The notes beneath the pieces are model-generated. The model was not told where the DNA came from, ran no database searches, and saw only the letters and a list, made by a program, of their open reading frames with translations. The position numbers were made by a program, and so were the translations under genes. From NCBI GenBank assembly GCA_021521415.1, contig JAIQDT010000296.1, positions 372,001 through 436,000 on the forward strand: a stretch of DNA of 64,000 bases, in the 5' to 3' direction. The DNA is from Bidens hawaiensis. Taxonomy: Eukaryota > Streptophyta > Magnoliopsida > Asterales > Asteraceae. Of the stretch, positions 10,027 to 22,150 are shown piece by piece (the stretch's first letter is position 1; each line of letters opens with the position of its first letter).

Positions 10027-11382
10027 CTAGCTCCCCCCAACTTCTCCTATAGCATTTCCCACTGGAACCAGCGCCCTTTCGGTGTTTCCTTGCTTTGTTG
10101 GGTTGGTACATTCACGAGCAAAATGACCCGGCTCGTGACAATTGTAGCATCTCAGAGTATCCTTGTTGAAACCCACCTTCTGGTTGTTTGGCCTGTTCCA
10201 ATTGTTCCTTCCCGTTCTCTGAGTGAACTTCTTGGCCCGAAACACTGCCATGGCAATTTGCCAAGAGATATCCATTTCTTCAACATCATCTGGATGGATT
10301 TGATCAAGCTCAAGAGCAACAACAGGTTGAACCAAATCTCCAGCCAGGAATGCATTATAGCAGTTTATGAATCCCGCCGTTAAAGCTATGTTCTCTTGAA
10401 TTTCCTTTGGGATAGAGGGAATCTGACTGGAATTCTGATTTGGAACAACACCGGATGATTGAGATTGACTACTTTGAGCAGGTTTAGTGAAGAAGACTAG
10501 AGCTGGTTGAGATGGAATGGAGGACGGTTGGCTGTGAGTGGACTTGAACATTTGGAAGTTTCCTTGAGGTGGAAGTTGCTGAGTGGTTTTAAACATGGAC
10601 AGGCTGTCTTGTGAGAAGAGGGCATTGTTGGAAGCAACGTTGTAACCAGCAACACTGTAGGAGTTTGCATGGTTTATTGCACGTTGCTTGTCATCCATGT
10701 CACATGCTTTAATGGTGGCCATCATCTTAGAGATAGACATCCTGTTGAGATCTTTAGTCTTCTTGATAACTGCAACATTCATATCCCAGCTTTTGGGCAA
10801 TGAGTTCACCAACTTGTTGTTTATCTCGGATGTTGCTAGATAGATGCTTGCGGATCTCATCTCAGTTACAAGAGCAATGAATCTTTGAAGTTGTGTTTCC
10901 AGCGATTCTCCCAACACATGATTGAACATATTGAATTTCTGTCGCAGCAAATCTTGGAGACTTCTTTTCATGTCTTCATTTCCTTCATATACTTTAATTA
11001 ACGCCTCCCACAACTCCTTAGCAGATTGAAGTTCTCTAAAACTTAAAGCAATCTCAGGTGAGAGAGCCATAGTTATGGTTGATAGGGCCCTTTCATCCTC
11101 TTCAACTTTAGCAAGATCATCATCATCATACATTGCAACAGGCTTCACAACAACTTCAGTTGAATTCTCACGTTGATACGTGATGATTTGGGGTCCCCTA
11201 ACTATGCTTCTCCAGATCTTAGCATCTTTCATCTTAACATACTTCTCGAATCGAAATTTCCATTCACTGAATCCCTCATGCAACAGTAGACGAGGCACAC
11301 AAGTGGTCGTCCCCATTATGGAATCTAGTTCTTGATGAAGTGAGGCATTTGATGACACATTACTTTTGGTTAACTGTTCCAT
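10027..11382 (-). pseudogene. gag: Element A gag, 451 residues, open
   Basis: Copia gag (UBN2/DUF4219-like). ATG at 11382, opening MEQLTKSNVSSNASLHQEL. Motifs: FSEWKFRFEKYVKMKDAKIW, SAKELWEALIKVYEGNEDMK and LVNSLPKSWDMNV. A CCHC zinc knuckle CYNCHEPGHFAREC lies near residue 420. It packages RNA and forms the particle. It is the only long open frame of the element; it ends in a TAG after GEVGGS, and the downstream reading frame continues with recognisable linker, so the stop is probably a mutated CAG or a readthrough codon. Confidence 0.88.
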
Positions 11383-11423
11383 TTTATAAAAACTTTATTA
11401 ATCAGGTCCAACTAGGTTCTCGG

Positions 11424-11612
11424 TTCGGTTTCTGACCGAAAATAAACTTCAACCGAATACCACAAACTTCAACCGAAAACTACAAATATTGACCGAAAAC
11501 TGCAAGAATTGACCGATAATCACCGAGAACACTATTTCTTGACCGAAGACACTGATGTTACACCGAACACTTTTGTTTAGAGGCCGAGAACTGCCAAAAT
11601 CACCCGAGAACT
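11424..11612. repeat. Leader array of 20-bp-phased ACCGAAAAC motifs
   Basis: CCGA starts at 11436, 11453, 11473, 11493, 11513, 11523, 11543, 11563, 11584 and 11604: almost always 20 bp apart, once 10. Consensus plus-strand unit is roughly (G/A)ACCGAAAACTRCAA plus an AT-rich spacer. It lies between PBS and gag in the untranslated leader. Confidence 0.85.
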
Positions 11613-11813
11613 GAATTATGGAATAAGATTAGCAGCCAACTGAATTCCGTGAATTACGGGATTCAAATTTGTTTCCAGATTAGCCAAATCTCTATCCAAA
11701 ATAAAACTCTTTTCTTCTCTGATTAGTGAACTCGCTGGAGAATCACCAAACACCACCAAACGAATAACTCTTGAATCTGTTGATATCACAATAACGAGCC
11801 TGAGTAGGTCTAA

Positions 11814-11826
11814 GGCTCTGATACCA
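11814..11826 (-). other. Primer-binding site of element A (tRNA-Met type)
   Basis: Minus strand reads TGGTATCAGAGCC two bases inside the 5' LTR end, the standard initiator-tRNA-Met complement used by plant Copia elements. Confidence 0.9.
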
Positions 11827-11828
11827 AT

Positions 11829-12202
11829 TGTAAGTCCCGTGGAGGATCTTTCAATATGATATCAACTGATCTTAATGTTGGTGCGGAAATCCAACACAAG
11901 ATGATACAAGAGTAATTATAAAGAACACAAAGGATTGCTTCAAAACACACGTTATGATTAACGTCGGGTTCTTAAGCACAATGTTTTTACAATACTCGTC
12001 TAATGTATCTATGATACTAGACGGCCAAAATCACACATTCGTCAACACCCTAAACCCTATACAAGATATCTATAAATAGGGTAGCCAACATACCAGCCCA
12101 ACAAAAGCCCAAAGCCCACCAAGAACCATAAGGTTCTCAGCTTACATACAAAACAATAAACCGAGATTAACTAAGTGCAAACCATCAAGTATAGACCCAA
12201 CA
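11829..12202 (-). repeat. 5' LTR of element A (374 bp)
   Basis: Plus-strand ends are TGTAAGTCC and ACCCAACA, that is TGTTGGGT...CTTACA in element sense. Contains TATAAATAG on the plus strand at 12071-12079 (minus strand CTATTTATA, a TATA-like box) and the GAACC-ATAA-GGTTC hairpin. Confidence 0.88.
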
Positions 12203-12834
12203 TAGCCACAGGAATATACGAATAGTACTATTGACGTTGACATTTCCCTTAATGCTAGGTTAGTCGCACTAACCTCCGATATTGCATCGAACCAGGGTGC
12301 GCATATTCCATCTATGAGATTTGAACAGGGCAAAAGGATATAAGTCATGGTTTGGGTATTGGCTTAAGGTTCGTCATATTAATTCATATATTTAGCTAGT
12401 CTACGGAGGATCATCGTATTTGTTTCAACATATTATCGTATACTTATTTGTGAAATGATTTTAATGTTTTATAAATAACGTGATTTTATATCGAGTCTCA
12501 AAACATTTGAACTCACTAACCATTGTGTTGACTTTTTAAACGTATGTTTTTCAGGGAATTAACAACACATTTAAGGAATCATGAAGACAGGACCTCAATG
12601 CATAATTAGGATAGACTTTTGGAGGGATTTTTCTTGTATAACCCTATCTATGTTTAGGGTCACAAACAAGAAATCTCCTTTTTGTCTTCAACTACTTTTA
12701 TTTGAAACATGTTATGGTTTGTAAACGCTTTTAAAACTGTTGGTATTCTAATACATGTATGCTGGCGATAATCATATGCTTACGGTATACATGACGTTCA
12801 CACGCCCGCGCTTCCACCTTGGCGGAGTGTGACA
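12203..12834 (+). repeat. 3' part of a chromovirus-type LTR hosting element A
   Basis: Contains TGAACTCACTAACC...TTTTTCAGGGAATT and ends GGCGGAGTGTGACA. The same architecture (ACTCACCAACT, TTCAG, GAGGTGTGACA) is seen in the LTR ending at 61376. The 5' part would lie left of the window. No PBS follows 12834, so this is a 3' LTR or solo LTR. Confidence 0.45.
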
Positions 12835-13505
12835 AACATACACACCGCATAACTTACACGTGAAACATATACATTTGACTTACATGTTGACAAGTGATTT
12901 ACATGTTGACCAGTGGACCTACACGCTGACCAACACTTATCCATTTGACCAAGACTTATTCGTTGACTAAACACTTGTTCATTGACCAGTTAAATCTATT
13001 AAATTAATTTGCTATTTCCAAAATTCCTAACATTAAACCTTATTTAAATCTATTAAATTAATTTGTTATATTTATTATTTTTTTTATATTTCTAAATTAA
13101 ATTTTCATTAACTCTTATTTAATGTGGTTTTCAGAAATAAAAAAAAAACGTTTAATGTTTATTTATTTATTATGTCTTTTTAAACTAATTTTTTTAAATA
13201 CTTTATTTCAAAATATTATTATTATAAAGATCCTTTTGATTTGCGTAAAACAACTAACATATGCCTAAACTCTTAAAAGTCTCTTTTCGAGCGTGTGCAC
13301 ATCTAAATACCTAGAATTTGCCTTATGTGAAAATTTAGTTAAACTTGGCTTGACTCTTGATTTATTTTACCATTTTGAAACCTTAAAGTTATCCTTTCGT
13401 ACCATTGAATAATTAACATGGGAAAACCACATATGTTGTATACAATGAGATATTTGAAGGTTTTATGAACAATTTCTGTATTTAATCTTTTTTCAAATTT
13501 ATATA
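12835..13505. other. AT-rich DNA with degenerate TTGAC(C/T) repeats
   Basis: 12880-12995 holds about six imperfect units around ACATGTTGACCAGTG (22 bp or so apart). The rest is A/T-rich with no gene or ORF of note. Confidence 0.5.
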
Positions 13506-13953
13506 TCTAATCTTACTAACCTATTAAAGCAAGATAATTTTGTCACATGACATCATTCTAGGGCCTCCACGTAGGATGATACGCAAATGCCATGTAAGCG
13601 GTTTCCTATTTTATCAAGCCAATCAATTATGTGATATTTGGAAATCCCAACAAATAAGTTATAGAAATATTCTAGATGCGCTAATAAATTTCGTTAAATA
13701 TCCTATTAGTATGTTATAAGTTAACATTTGATTACGTTTAATATAGTGATATTAACATTTCTATTAATCACATGGGTCACTATCCGATTTTGTATTTAAA
13801 GAGGTATTTAGAGATTTATGAATTGTAAAATTTTGTTTATCATTATTTATATTTTATTAATTCATAAAGTATGCTATTATATATATTATTAAATTTAACT
13901 TTTTTTGGTTGATTTTTTTAAACTACCCGTGTATCATACGGGCTCTATCCTAG
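13506..13953 (+). mobile_element. Non-autonomous Helitron, about 448 bp
   Basis: 5' end A|TCTAATCTTACTAACCTATT with the TATTAAAGCAAGA motif common at plant Helitron starts. The 3' end has a hairpin CCCGTGT-ATC-ATACGGG (one G-T pair), seven bases, then CTAG followed by T. The flanks give the expected A/T insertion. No Rep/helicase coding. Confidence 0.65.
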
Positions 13954-14005
13954 TACTAAAATGAAACAAAGAAATCTAATCATAGAAAAACACTAAGTGC
14001 ACTAA

Positions 14006-14432
14006 CTCCCCGTCAACGGCGCCATTTTGATGACCGTCGTTCGAGTAGTGTAAAAACCTAATTAACCTAAGCAGATAGGGCAAAGTCAGGCATCGTATCC
14101 ATAGGAGTATATGGTCAGTGTAACGTGTAATCAATTTCTAAAATTATGAAGTAATTAACAAAAGTGCTGATCACACTAGCAAAGAATTGATTTTAATATT
14201 AAGCAAGCAAATTAAGCGAAGTTCAATCAATTAAAAAAGACAAATCACACCCGGGTTTCAAGTATGTAACAAAGCAGTAATCTCATGTTCACTAAACAGA
14301 TTAATTGTCAAAGATCAAATCAGAATGGCTAACTAGTTAAACCTTAGGCATCAACAATTGCTATCACATGGCACTGGTTATCAAACAGTCCCTGCCACTA
14401 TGACTCAACTAAGGGCAATTGTATGCTTCATT
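14006..14432 (-). repeat. Gypsy-type PBS and LTR fragment, minus strand (host of element D)
   Basis: The minus strand at 14024-14006 reads TGGCGCCGTTGACGGGGAG, close to the PBS of Athila/Tat-type Gypsy elements. LTR-like sequence begins TGATGACCGTCG at 14028, is cut by element D at 14432 and resumes at 47038. Lineage is a guess from the PBS only. Confidence 0.45.
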
Positions 14433-16878
14433 GTAACACCCCGGCTTTAAGCGGAATACGCCCGGGTGTAACGTACAGATCACTCATAAGCTCGTAACGC
14501 TATTAAAGCGAAAGTAATTATATTATTTCATTTCATACCATAGTAAGTACAAAAATTGTTCATAAAGTAAAAGAGACAATATACAATTCATCGAATGACA
14601 AATAATTTCTTTATTTAAATAACCAAAGGTATAACTAGTTTTCTTGTCCTGGCACTTTATCGTATCAATCTTCAGCATGATTAAAATAATATATTTTGTC
14701 AACAACACATGTTGGTGAGTTTTTATAAGTTTTTGCGTATATAAATATATATAAAATGAGCGACTTAACAATCGTCATGCAATAAATATTTAAACATAAT
14801 GTAAATGAAATCAAATAGTACCGTCCTCCCGTTCATTTAGTCGAAACCGTAGAAGTCGGGGAAATGAGAACCACCTTACGTAAACAACCGAAGTCGTAAT
14901 GTTGGACGGCGTAGGTACATCCCGTCAGACCCTCCCACTATGTGTATGCGTTTGCATTTGCTTAATTTCCACCATATAAACAGTAAACACGTTGCACATA
15001 ATTCACGTATAATCATAAACAACATGCAAGATAATATTAACATGTACGATAAATGTGAGTCGGCTTATAAACAAGCGCATAACTAACGAAATAAAAACTT
15101 GTGACATGCTACACCCCAAAAATATTAAAAGCGTTAAAAAGGGGTTATGAAAAACTCACTTGTTAAGTTAAGCGAGTAAAAGCGAACTATACGGTTAAGT
15201 AAGCTGAACCGGACGAGTTTGGTTTGACGAGCGACCCTATAAAATATTTCTAGGTTCAAAATAGGATTTAAGGAAAACAAAATAAAACACAAGATTTAGA
15301 CAAATTTGGTTGTCTGTTTAATATTTATGCTTTTGAAAGAAATATATATATTACCTTTATAATTGCTTGTTTTTAGTCTTTTCATCGAAAATATATAAGT
15401 GAGTTTATTTTAAATTATTTATAAAAATTTGGGTAATAATAATTATTAGTCGAGCTATTAAGTCGGGCTCGTTTAAAAAAAAAATCCTAAACGGGTCTAA
15501 AATGAGTTTAAGCAAGTAGTTGGTTTTCGTTCAGACCCAAACTCAAATTTTTGTTTGAGTTCGTGTCGAAGATGACAAAAAATATCATTTTCAGATTATG
15601 TTAAGAAAGCATTTGGTTTTAAATGTTTAAGTAAAATATATAACTGAACCGAACCAAATAAGTGCAAAAACAAATTGGGTTTGTTTTTATGAACAACCAC
15701 TTATGACAAGTTGTATTCAACAAAGTATTTTATTTTAAACAAACCAAACACGCTGGAAAACAACATATGATAGATAACTAAAAGAAAGAAAAAGAAAACT
15801 TTGGTTCTTCAAGGTTTGACTTTCAAAATCAAACTTGAGAATAAAAACAACTCCTCAAAATGAATTTGAAACACGAAGAATGGCAAGTGAAAGTCAAAGA
15901 ATGAGTGACTTTTTATAGGAGAACAAAGTCAACAAAGATGTAAAATAATTTGAATTTGGTCAAGCTAATTAATGGATTTTAATTCTTTGAATTGACCATT
16001 GACTCAATTAATAGAATTGAAAACAAGGTATGAATGTTTGAACATGTTTATTACATTTTTAAAAGTTTTTGACCAAAATTTAAATGGTGTAGGAGTAGTG
16101 TTTTAAAAACCGGTTTAAACCGGCCGGTTGAACCGGTTAAACCGGATTTTGCACAGCAGGCTGGTATTTTGAGCCTGGTATTCTTGGCCGGTTTGCTAAA
16201 ACATCGTACCAGCGGTTTTTTCTAAAATACCGGTTTTTACCGGCAAACCGGTTTTATGTCCAAGAAATTTTTGATATTTGCGGCCCATATTTTATCAAAA
16301 TTACTTTTAACCCAACAATTAATATTCAAACGCGTAAACTTTATGACTGTTTTTTTAAATATGAGTGCTTTTGTATTATTTTTTTTAATATGGATTACCT
16401 TTTGAATTATTTTTTTTATGAAATCATTTACTTTTGGGTTATTTTTAGAGTTAAAGTTGTATTTATAGGAAATTATAAGGTAAACTATTCAACCGGTTGA
16501 ATCTCCCAATATAACCCGGTTCAACCAGTTGTACCATTTTTTAACCCAATCCGGCACGAGTAAAATACCAGTTTTTAAAACATTGTGTAGGAGGATATTT
16601 TTCATCTTAAAAAAAACACTAACTTTAGGTAAAAAAATATGTGGCATAACTAAATTAAACGGATGAACTTTGGTAATGCATCCAATAAGGTTATTTATGT
16701 GATATTTGAATAAAGAAAAATCAAGAGTGTTATAATATATATATATATTAAATACCTTTAAGAAAGATAAACTATTACATACAAAATATGTAACATATGT
16801 ATAACTAAACGAATCACATCGAATAATAAAACGGGTCAGTTTCGGGTTTAAAAAAAATAAAATTTAACGAATGTTACA
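14433..16878 (-). repeat. 3' LTR of element D
   Basis: Homologous to 28388-28860 plus 45511-47037 along its length (CTTGTCCTGGCACTT, GTAGAAGTCGGGGAAATGAG, AAAAGGGGTTATGAAAAA). Carries a hAT-like MITE at 16096-16585 that the other LTR lacks. Confidence 0.85.
16096..16585. mobile_element. hAT-like MITE rich in AACCGG
   Basis: 490 bp flanked by the perfect 8-bp TSD TGTAGGAG (16088-16095, 16586-16593). Terminal inverted repeats are TAGTGTTTTAAAAACCGG and, from the other end, CAATGTTTTAAAAACTGG. The empty site is seen in the other LTR of element D near 46706. Both ends contain runs of AACCGG/CCGGTT. Confidence 0.88.
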
Positions 16879-18736
16879 GGATTTACAACTTTGTGAATTT
16901 CGTCCCGAAATTAAAATAAAAATAAATTAAAAAAAAAAGACAACTACTACATGGAGTTGCTAAAAGTTTTGATAAATAATTACATATATAACACTGATCT
17001 TTGAATGACCCAAAAAATGCTATAAATGGGATGTATGGCAAGGACATTTATATATAGGATGTAACAGTGGCGTATCCACGATGTCCTTATCATACAACAT
17101 ATGTCCCGTTTCCCAAAATCATTCCAAGTTCGAGTTATTCCACACAACCGTACATATTATGTTTTCCATGCGAGGACTTTGATTTACATGTCGAATCATA
17201 ATTACCTTTATCGTCGGATGGTCCACATAATCCGTCCAATTGTGTAGGTTTTAATAAATAAAATAAAATCTTATATGAATGTTTAGAAATCAAGAACAAT
17301 GAAATATAAGAATCAAAACTAACAAAAATATATTAGCGACCCCTTAAGGTCAGGGACAACGCGAAAGTATTATGTCAAAATAAATAAATGAAACTTTTGA
17401 AGTTTAAACAACATACACGATGTTATTTAGGTTTAAAACGAAATAAACAAAACTATTGAAGTTAAAATAAAATGAGAGAAACTCTAGAGTAACACAAAAT
17501 TAAAGAATGAAAACATTAAGGTCATGAACATCTTAATAAATAAATGGAACATTAGGGGTCAAAAATAGCTGGGTGATTTGAACTAACAAAATATAACTAA
17601 GTAAGTTGATACAACGTTGAGTTCAAGAATAAAATACATAAACGACACATTTGTTGTCAAAGTAGATCAAGTTCTTGGGGTCAATAATAGCACGTTAAAC
17701 AAGTGAAAATTTCATATAAAGTATCAACATGAATAAAGGTAACATTGAGATTAAGAAGAACAAAGTGAATAATTAAAACTTCAAGATTGAAAGTAACAAA
17801 GTAAAATATTGGACTCAAATTGATAAAACATTAAGATAAAAAATAACAAGATGGTTCAATGAAACATTGAGCGAGAATAGAACCAAATAAATAACTAAAA
17901 CAATTCATGTAAAGTAAATATAAAATGAACACGTGTCTTATACTAGATAGCTATAATCATATTCTTGGTTCTAAATAAACTAATCCCTTTAGAGGTAACT
18001 AGTAACAGATAGCCAAAGGTAAAAAATACGGTTTCTATTAGATAACTATGTACACAACCATATTCATAGTCCTAACTTCCACTAAACAATTACGTTAAGG
18101 GGAAATCGGTCACAGCCCGTGAGATTGAGGTAACAAAAGTAAGCCAATTCAACAATACGACTATGTATTATAAATGGCACATGTATTTGTGTGTTTCATG
18201 GTTGAGAGTAAACGTGATAAAAAATAGGTCAACAATCGATAAATAACCAAACTCAAATATAAATTTCATAACAACCTTTGAAGAAATTAGATACATAGGA
18301 TTATTTCGATTATATCCAAATAGAATTATATATAAGAAAATACATGAAGAAGAAGTTAAAGAAAAACAAAATGCAGCTTGCGATGCTTATCTTCTCGAAG
18401 GTAGGTGGGTGTGAGGTTTGAAGGCTAAGGTGGGAGGCGCTGCCATGATTTCTTAACTGAAACTCGTTGGTGTTGATGATGGAGGGGGGGGGGGAATGAT
18501 TTTTTAAGACTCATTTTAATTTGTGAAAATCGGTTGCAAAACGTGACGATTTATAATTCAAAGTTAAATTTTATTCTTTATGATAAATGAAAGTCCTGAA
18601 TTAGTGCTAAGGCTTGCGAAACTTTATGAAATTTTTTGATGTAAATTAAAGGTTTCCCTTTTGATGGCGTACTATGAAAACTTTAGAGAGGATCGTCAAA
18701 TAATATGACATATTTTGATAGAAATAATATAATAAC
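16879..18736 (-). other. Element D interior, 3' side, non-coding
   Basis: AT-rich, no ORF. 17340-17890 holds a decayed repeat around AACATTGAGGTCAAGAATAA (30-45 bp units). There is a run of ten G at 18484-18493. No gag or pol residue patterns seen. Confidence 0.6.
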
Positions 18737-19296
18737 TGTTGGGACCAGGATTCTTGATCCTTGTGGATAAGCTATTCTTGGCGACTGTTCCAGGAATAAG
18801 GATCCTTTATGGATAAAGGATCCTCAACAGCTGAAGAATTGGTCAAAGCATTAAAGATTGTAGACGTTGGAAGGAGTTACAACTCGTTTATACAAGTCAT
18901 AACCGCTCCAATATTCTCGCAAGGACAATAAATGCTCTTTATGACTAGTTATTATTGAATTATTCTTCTTGTAACTATATATATGAGCTGATTATATCAC
19001 ATAACACACACAACACATAGCATACACAGAATCATACTAGCAAACACTTTGTAATCACGATTAGCTCATATTCTCACCTATTGTAATATTTTCAAGTTCA
19101 ATATAATCGGTAGTGATAGTTTTCACTACCTGAGGTTTTTATGCCGGCGGGATACTAGTTACCAAGGGATTTTCCTCGTATAAATCTCAGTGTTCATCTT
19201 TTGATATAGTTACTTTGATCATATTTGTCATACAAGCATCAATCCTCACATACAAATTTGGTTACTTGATCCTTAGACCGATTTTTGACCAAAACA
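18737..19296 (+). repeat. 5' LTR of element G (560 bp)
   Basis: TGTTGGGACC...CAAAACA. TATA-like TATATATA near 18976. Has an extra roughly 18-bp direct duplication (GGATCCTTTATGGATAAA) missing from the 3' LTR. Confidence 0.92.
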
Positions 19297-19297
19297 G

Positions 19298-19317
19298 TTT
19301 GGCACCCACTGTGGGGC
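19298..19317 (+). other. Primer-binding site of element G
   Basis: TTTGGCACCCACTGTGGGGC directly after the LTR. It resembles the TGGCGCCCACCGTGGGGC PBS of Tat-type Gypsy elements, with G to A and C to T changes. Confidence 0.75.
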
Positions 19318-19381
19318 ATTGGTGCTTTAATCCCAAAAATTCTTACCTTTATTCAATCCCTACACTCAAAGTTATCACTCA

Positions 19382-20938
19382 ATGGCCTCTCAAGGAAAAC
19401 CTGTTTCTACAACCGTTGCATCAAGTGTTACGACTCAAGTATCTTTACCACCACTACCTATTTCTACGAAGCCACAAAATCCCATAACTGTTGCTCAGAA
19501 GAAGGAGACTGCCATTTTCTCCGGATCAAAATCCACTACTGTTTCCCAAACGGTGACTACTAACAATGATGTTTCTATTTTATGTGCACAGATGAAAAAC
19601 TATATGGAGTAGTAGAACAAGACCAACTAGAGGATCCTTCATGAGATTGAGGAAATCAAGAGAACTAGGAAGACTACTGAAGACGCAAGTCCCATCATCC
19701 CGAAAATACTTGACTTCAGCACTCCAAATTTTCCTGGTCAAAGGTGCCTAGCATCCTCTTATCCTCAACAGGGATCCTCGGATTTCTTTCAGAAAGGATA
19801 CTCTACCCAGTATTCGCAAGGATCATCTATCCTTCAACAAGGATCCTCAAGTCAGCACTTAAGATCCTCCAGCCACTATTCGCAAGGATCCTCCGCCTTC
19901 CAATCTGGACCCTCAGATTTCCGTCAAGGACCTTCTACTCACCAGCCTCAAGGATCCTCTGTCTATCAACCAAGATCCTTGGGCTTCCAGACAGAATCCA
20001 TCGTCCATCAGCATGCAGAATCCTAATATCTTTATGGGAAAGAACCTTTGAAGGAACCACGATCAAGGCCACTTGAGGTCCACGAAGGGGACTTCATACC
20101 TATGCAAACCACTGCTCCTGCTGGACCAACTCTTGACGCTGAAACAATGTACCCCGGACACAGATATATGGGGAGATCTTTTGTTCACACAAGAGGTAAC
20201 ACTTACAATAATTTATCTTTTAGTACTAATCATGGTGGTATGCAGGATACAGGAATCAATCAAAGTATAGCCCGTGAGTTACAGAAGCTTAAGGATATGA
20301 TATCCAGTGTACCAGGATTCATCAAACCTATCCCTGAGTTATCAGCAGGAAGCCATAACATATCCAGATTCGCTCCACCAATTTGTGATGCTGAGATACC
20401 AAAGCGCTTCACCGCCCCTAGTATGAAGTTATATGATGGATCCACTGATCCTGAGGAACATGTAGCCTTATACCGGGAGAGGATGGAAATCAACCCAATC
20501 CCAGAAAGGCTGAAAGAGGCTTGCTTATGCAAAGGCTTCGACTCAACACTCACTGGATCTGCTCTCAAATGGCTGCTAAGTCTTCCTCCTTATTCAATTA
20601 CCTCTTTCTCTCATTTAATCAATTTGTTTAATAGTTAATTTTCATGCAGTAGATCCTTTGAAAAATTAACTAGTGATTTATATAAAGTTGTCCAACCTCA
20701 TGGGAAACCCTTTAGACAGTTCCTTACTAGGTTTGGAAGAGAGGCCTTGGAAATTCCAAATCTGGATGTCCCAACAGCTGTTGAGGCATTTAAAATGGGA
20801 TTACAAAAGGACTCTCCATTTTACCAAGATCTTGTTATGACCCCTTGCAGGAACTTAGATGAAGTCTGAAACAGAGGTTTAAGATTCAGGTTAGAGGATG
20901 ATCAAAGAATCAAAGATCAACTAAATACTCCGGAAAAG
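19382..20938 (+). pseudogene. gag: Element G gag
   Basis: One frame from MASQGKPVSTTV (19382) to 20638, broken by TAGs near 19610-19630 and a TAA near 20026, then a frameshift. The N-terminal part is Ser/Thr-rich; 19760-19990 encodes a QGSS repeat with a 7-8 residue period. The gag core has IPKRFTAPSMKLYDGSTDP, EHVALYRERM and GSALKWLLSLPPYSI, a typical Gypsy Retrotrans_gag. After 20650 it goes on in another frame (FRQFLTRFGREA, then an acidic/basic tail). Forms particles; broken here. Confidence 0.85.
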
Positions 20939-20939
20939 A

Positions 20940-22088
20940 GTGAAACTCAAGACAAGAAACAAGGATCCTACTTCAGGAATAACGGCTCCAAATCATACTC
21001 CAAACCAAATGGCCAGAAGATCAACGTTGTGGAGGATGAAAAAGGACGATGAAGATTGCCCAAGGATATCTGATTACTGCTTCTCTATAGATATGGGAGG
21101 AGTAATGCTTGCTGTTAGGAGCTTGGGTAACAAAGCGAGATGGCCGAGGAAGAATGAGAAGGCGCCTCCTCCCAAAGACAAATCCAAATGGTGTGCTTTC
21201 CACGAAGACTTTGGCCACATGACAGAAGACTGTATCACCGTGAGAAGGGAGATCAGCTACCTCCTCAGCAAAGGCTACCTCAAGGAGCTGTTCGGAAGAA
21301 AGAAGTCAAGGACCCAGGATCCTGAGCTAGTCCCAGAAAGGGCTGCTCCACCTCCTCCGGATGCTCAAGTTATCAATGTAATCTTTGGAGGTTCTGACAT
21401 ATGCGAGACTTCGTATTCTGCTGTGAAAAAACATGCCAAAGAAAGCAAATTGGAGAATGGTGAAATGCCGATCAGGACTTCTACAACGGTCGAGCAAAAA
21501 GTCATCTCTTTTGATGAGGATAATCGGATCACCATCCAGGATCCTCATCATGACGGTTTAGTCATTACTCTATTTATTTCTAACCATTATGTTCGTAGGA
21601 TCCTCATTGATGGCGGGAGTTCAGTCAACATTATACAATTAGAAGTGCTCAGAAAAATGAATATTCCAGAATCGGAAATCGTCCCGAGATCCTCAGTTCT
21701 TGTAGGATTCAGTGGAGAAACGACGAATACATTGGGGGACATCAAACTCCCCATATATATAGAGGGAGCAAATTCTATTCAAAAATTTTGTGTTATCGAT
21801 ACTTTGTCTTATTGCAATGTTATTCTTGGCAGGCCTTGGATACACGAAATGAAGGCAGTTCCCTCTACTTACCACCAATGTGTGAAGCTACCTACCCCAT
21901 GGGGAATAGCGAAGATAGAAAGCGACCAGCAAGATGCTAAGGATTGCTATACCTCTTCCATGAAGCCTACAAAAAAGCTAAGGAAGCATAGCAATTACAG
22001 AAAGCAAGAAGAAACGTCATGGAGACTAGGGAACAAGATTCTAAGGAAGTGGTCTTGCACCCAGAGGATCCTGACAGCAAAGTACTAA
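20940..22088 (+). pseudogene. pol: Element G gag C-terminus, zinc knuckle and protease
   Basis: 382 open codons. A zinc-finger-like CAFHEDFGHMTEDC occurs near residue 88. Protease has LIDGGSSVNII (DGGS where D-T/S-G is usual, as in many Tat elements), LGDIKLPIYIEG, and VILGRPWIHEMKAVPSTYHQ. The last 45 residues are out of frame: an A run near 21970 (TACAAAAAAG) shifts reading, and the true frame continues past 22088. Confidence 0.85.
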
Positions 22089-22150
22089 TCGGAGTTGAGA
22101 TACAAGAATCCATCGAGAAGGATCTAGTATCTTTCTTACAATGAAGAGAC
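22089..22150 (+). other. Deletion junction where RT and RNase H1 should be
   Basis: In the continuing frame, protease linker residues VLIGVEIQESIEKDLVSFLQ are followed by TGA and then RDAIKSQALADFVADF, which in related elements lies after RT-RNase H. Only a few bases separate them, so about 2 kb (RT and RNase H1) is gone, and both sides are in the same frame apart from one stop. Confidence 0.8.

Larger units (their letters stand above)
1..12202 (-). mobile_element. Element A: SIRE-like Ty1/Copia retrotransposon, left end cut by window
   Basis: A Copia-order polyprotein reads on the minus strand: gag, two zinc knuckles, protease, integrase, RT, RNase H, then a third ORF. The 5' LTR is at 11829-12202 and the 3' LTR runs off the window at base 1. 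Overlapping LTR parts differ at about five substitutions and one indel over 159 bases (hand count), so the copy is fairly young. Position, size (over 12 kb) and the extra ORF after RNase H match the SIRE (Maximus) clade; clade assignment is from gene order and motifs, not a tree. Several frameshifts and stops make it non-functional. TSD cannot be checked because the left flank is missing. Confidence 0.9.

Noticed and set aside
18737..18760. Gypsy and Copia LTRs both starting TGTTGGG, possible relatedness
   Set aside because: Only the first seven bases agree; elements differ in PBS, gene order and LTR length.
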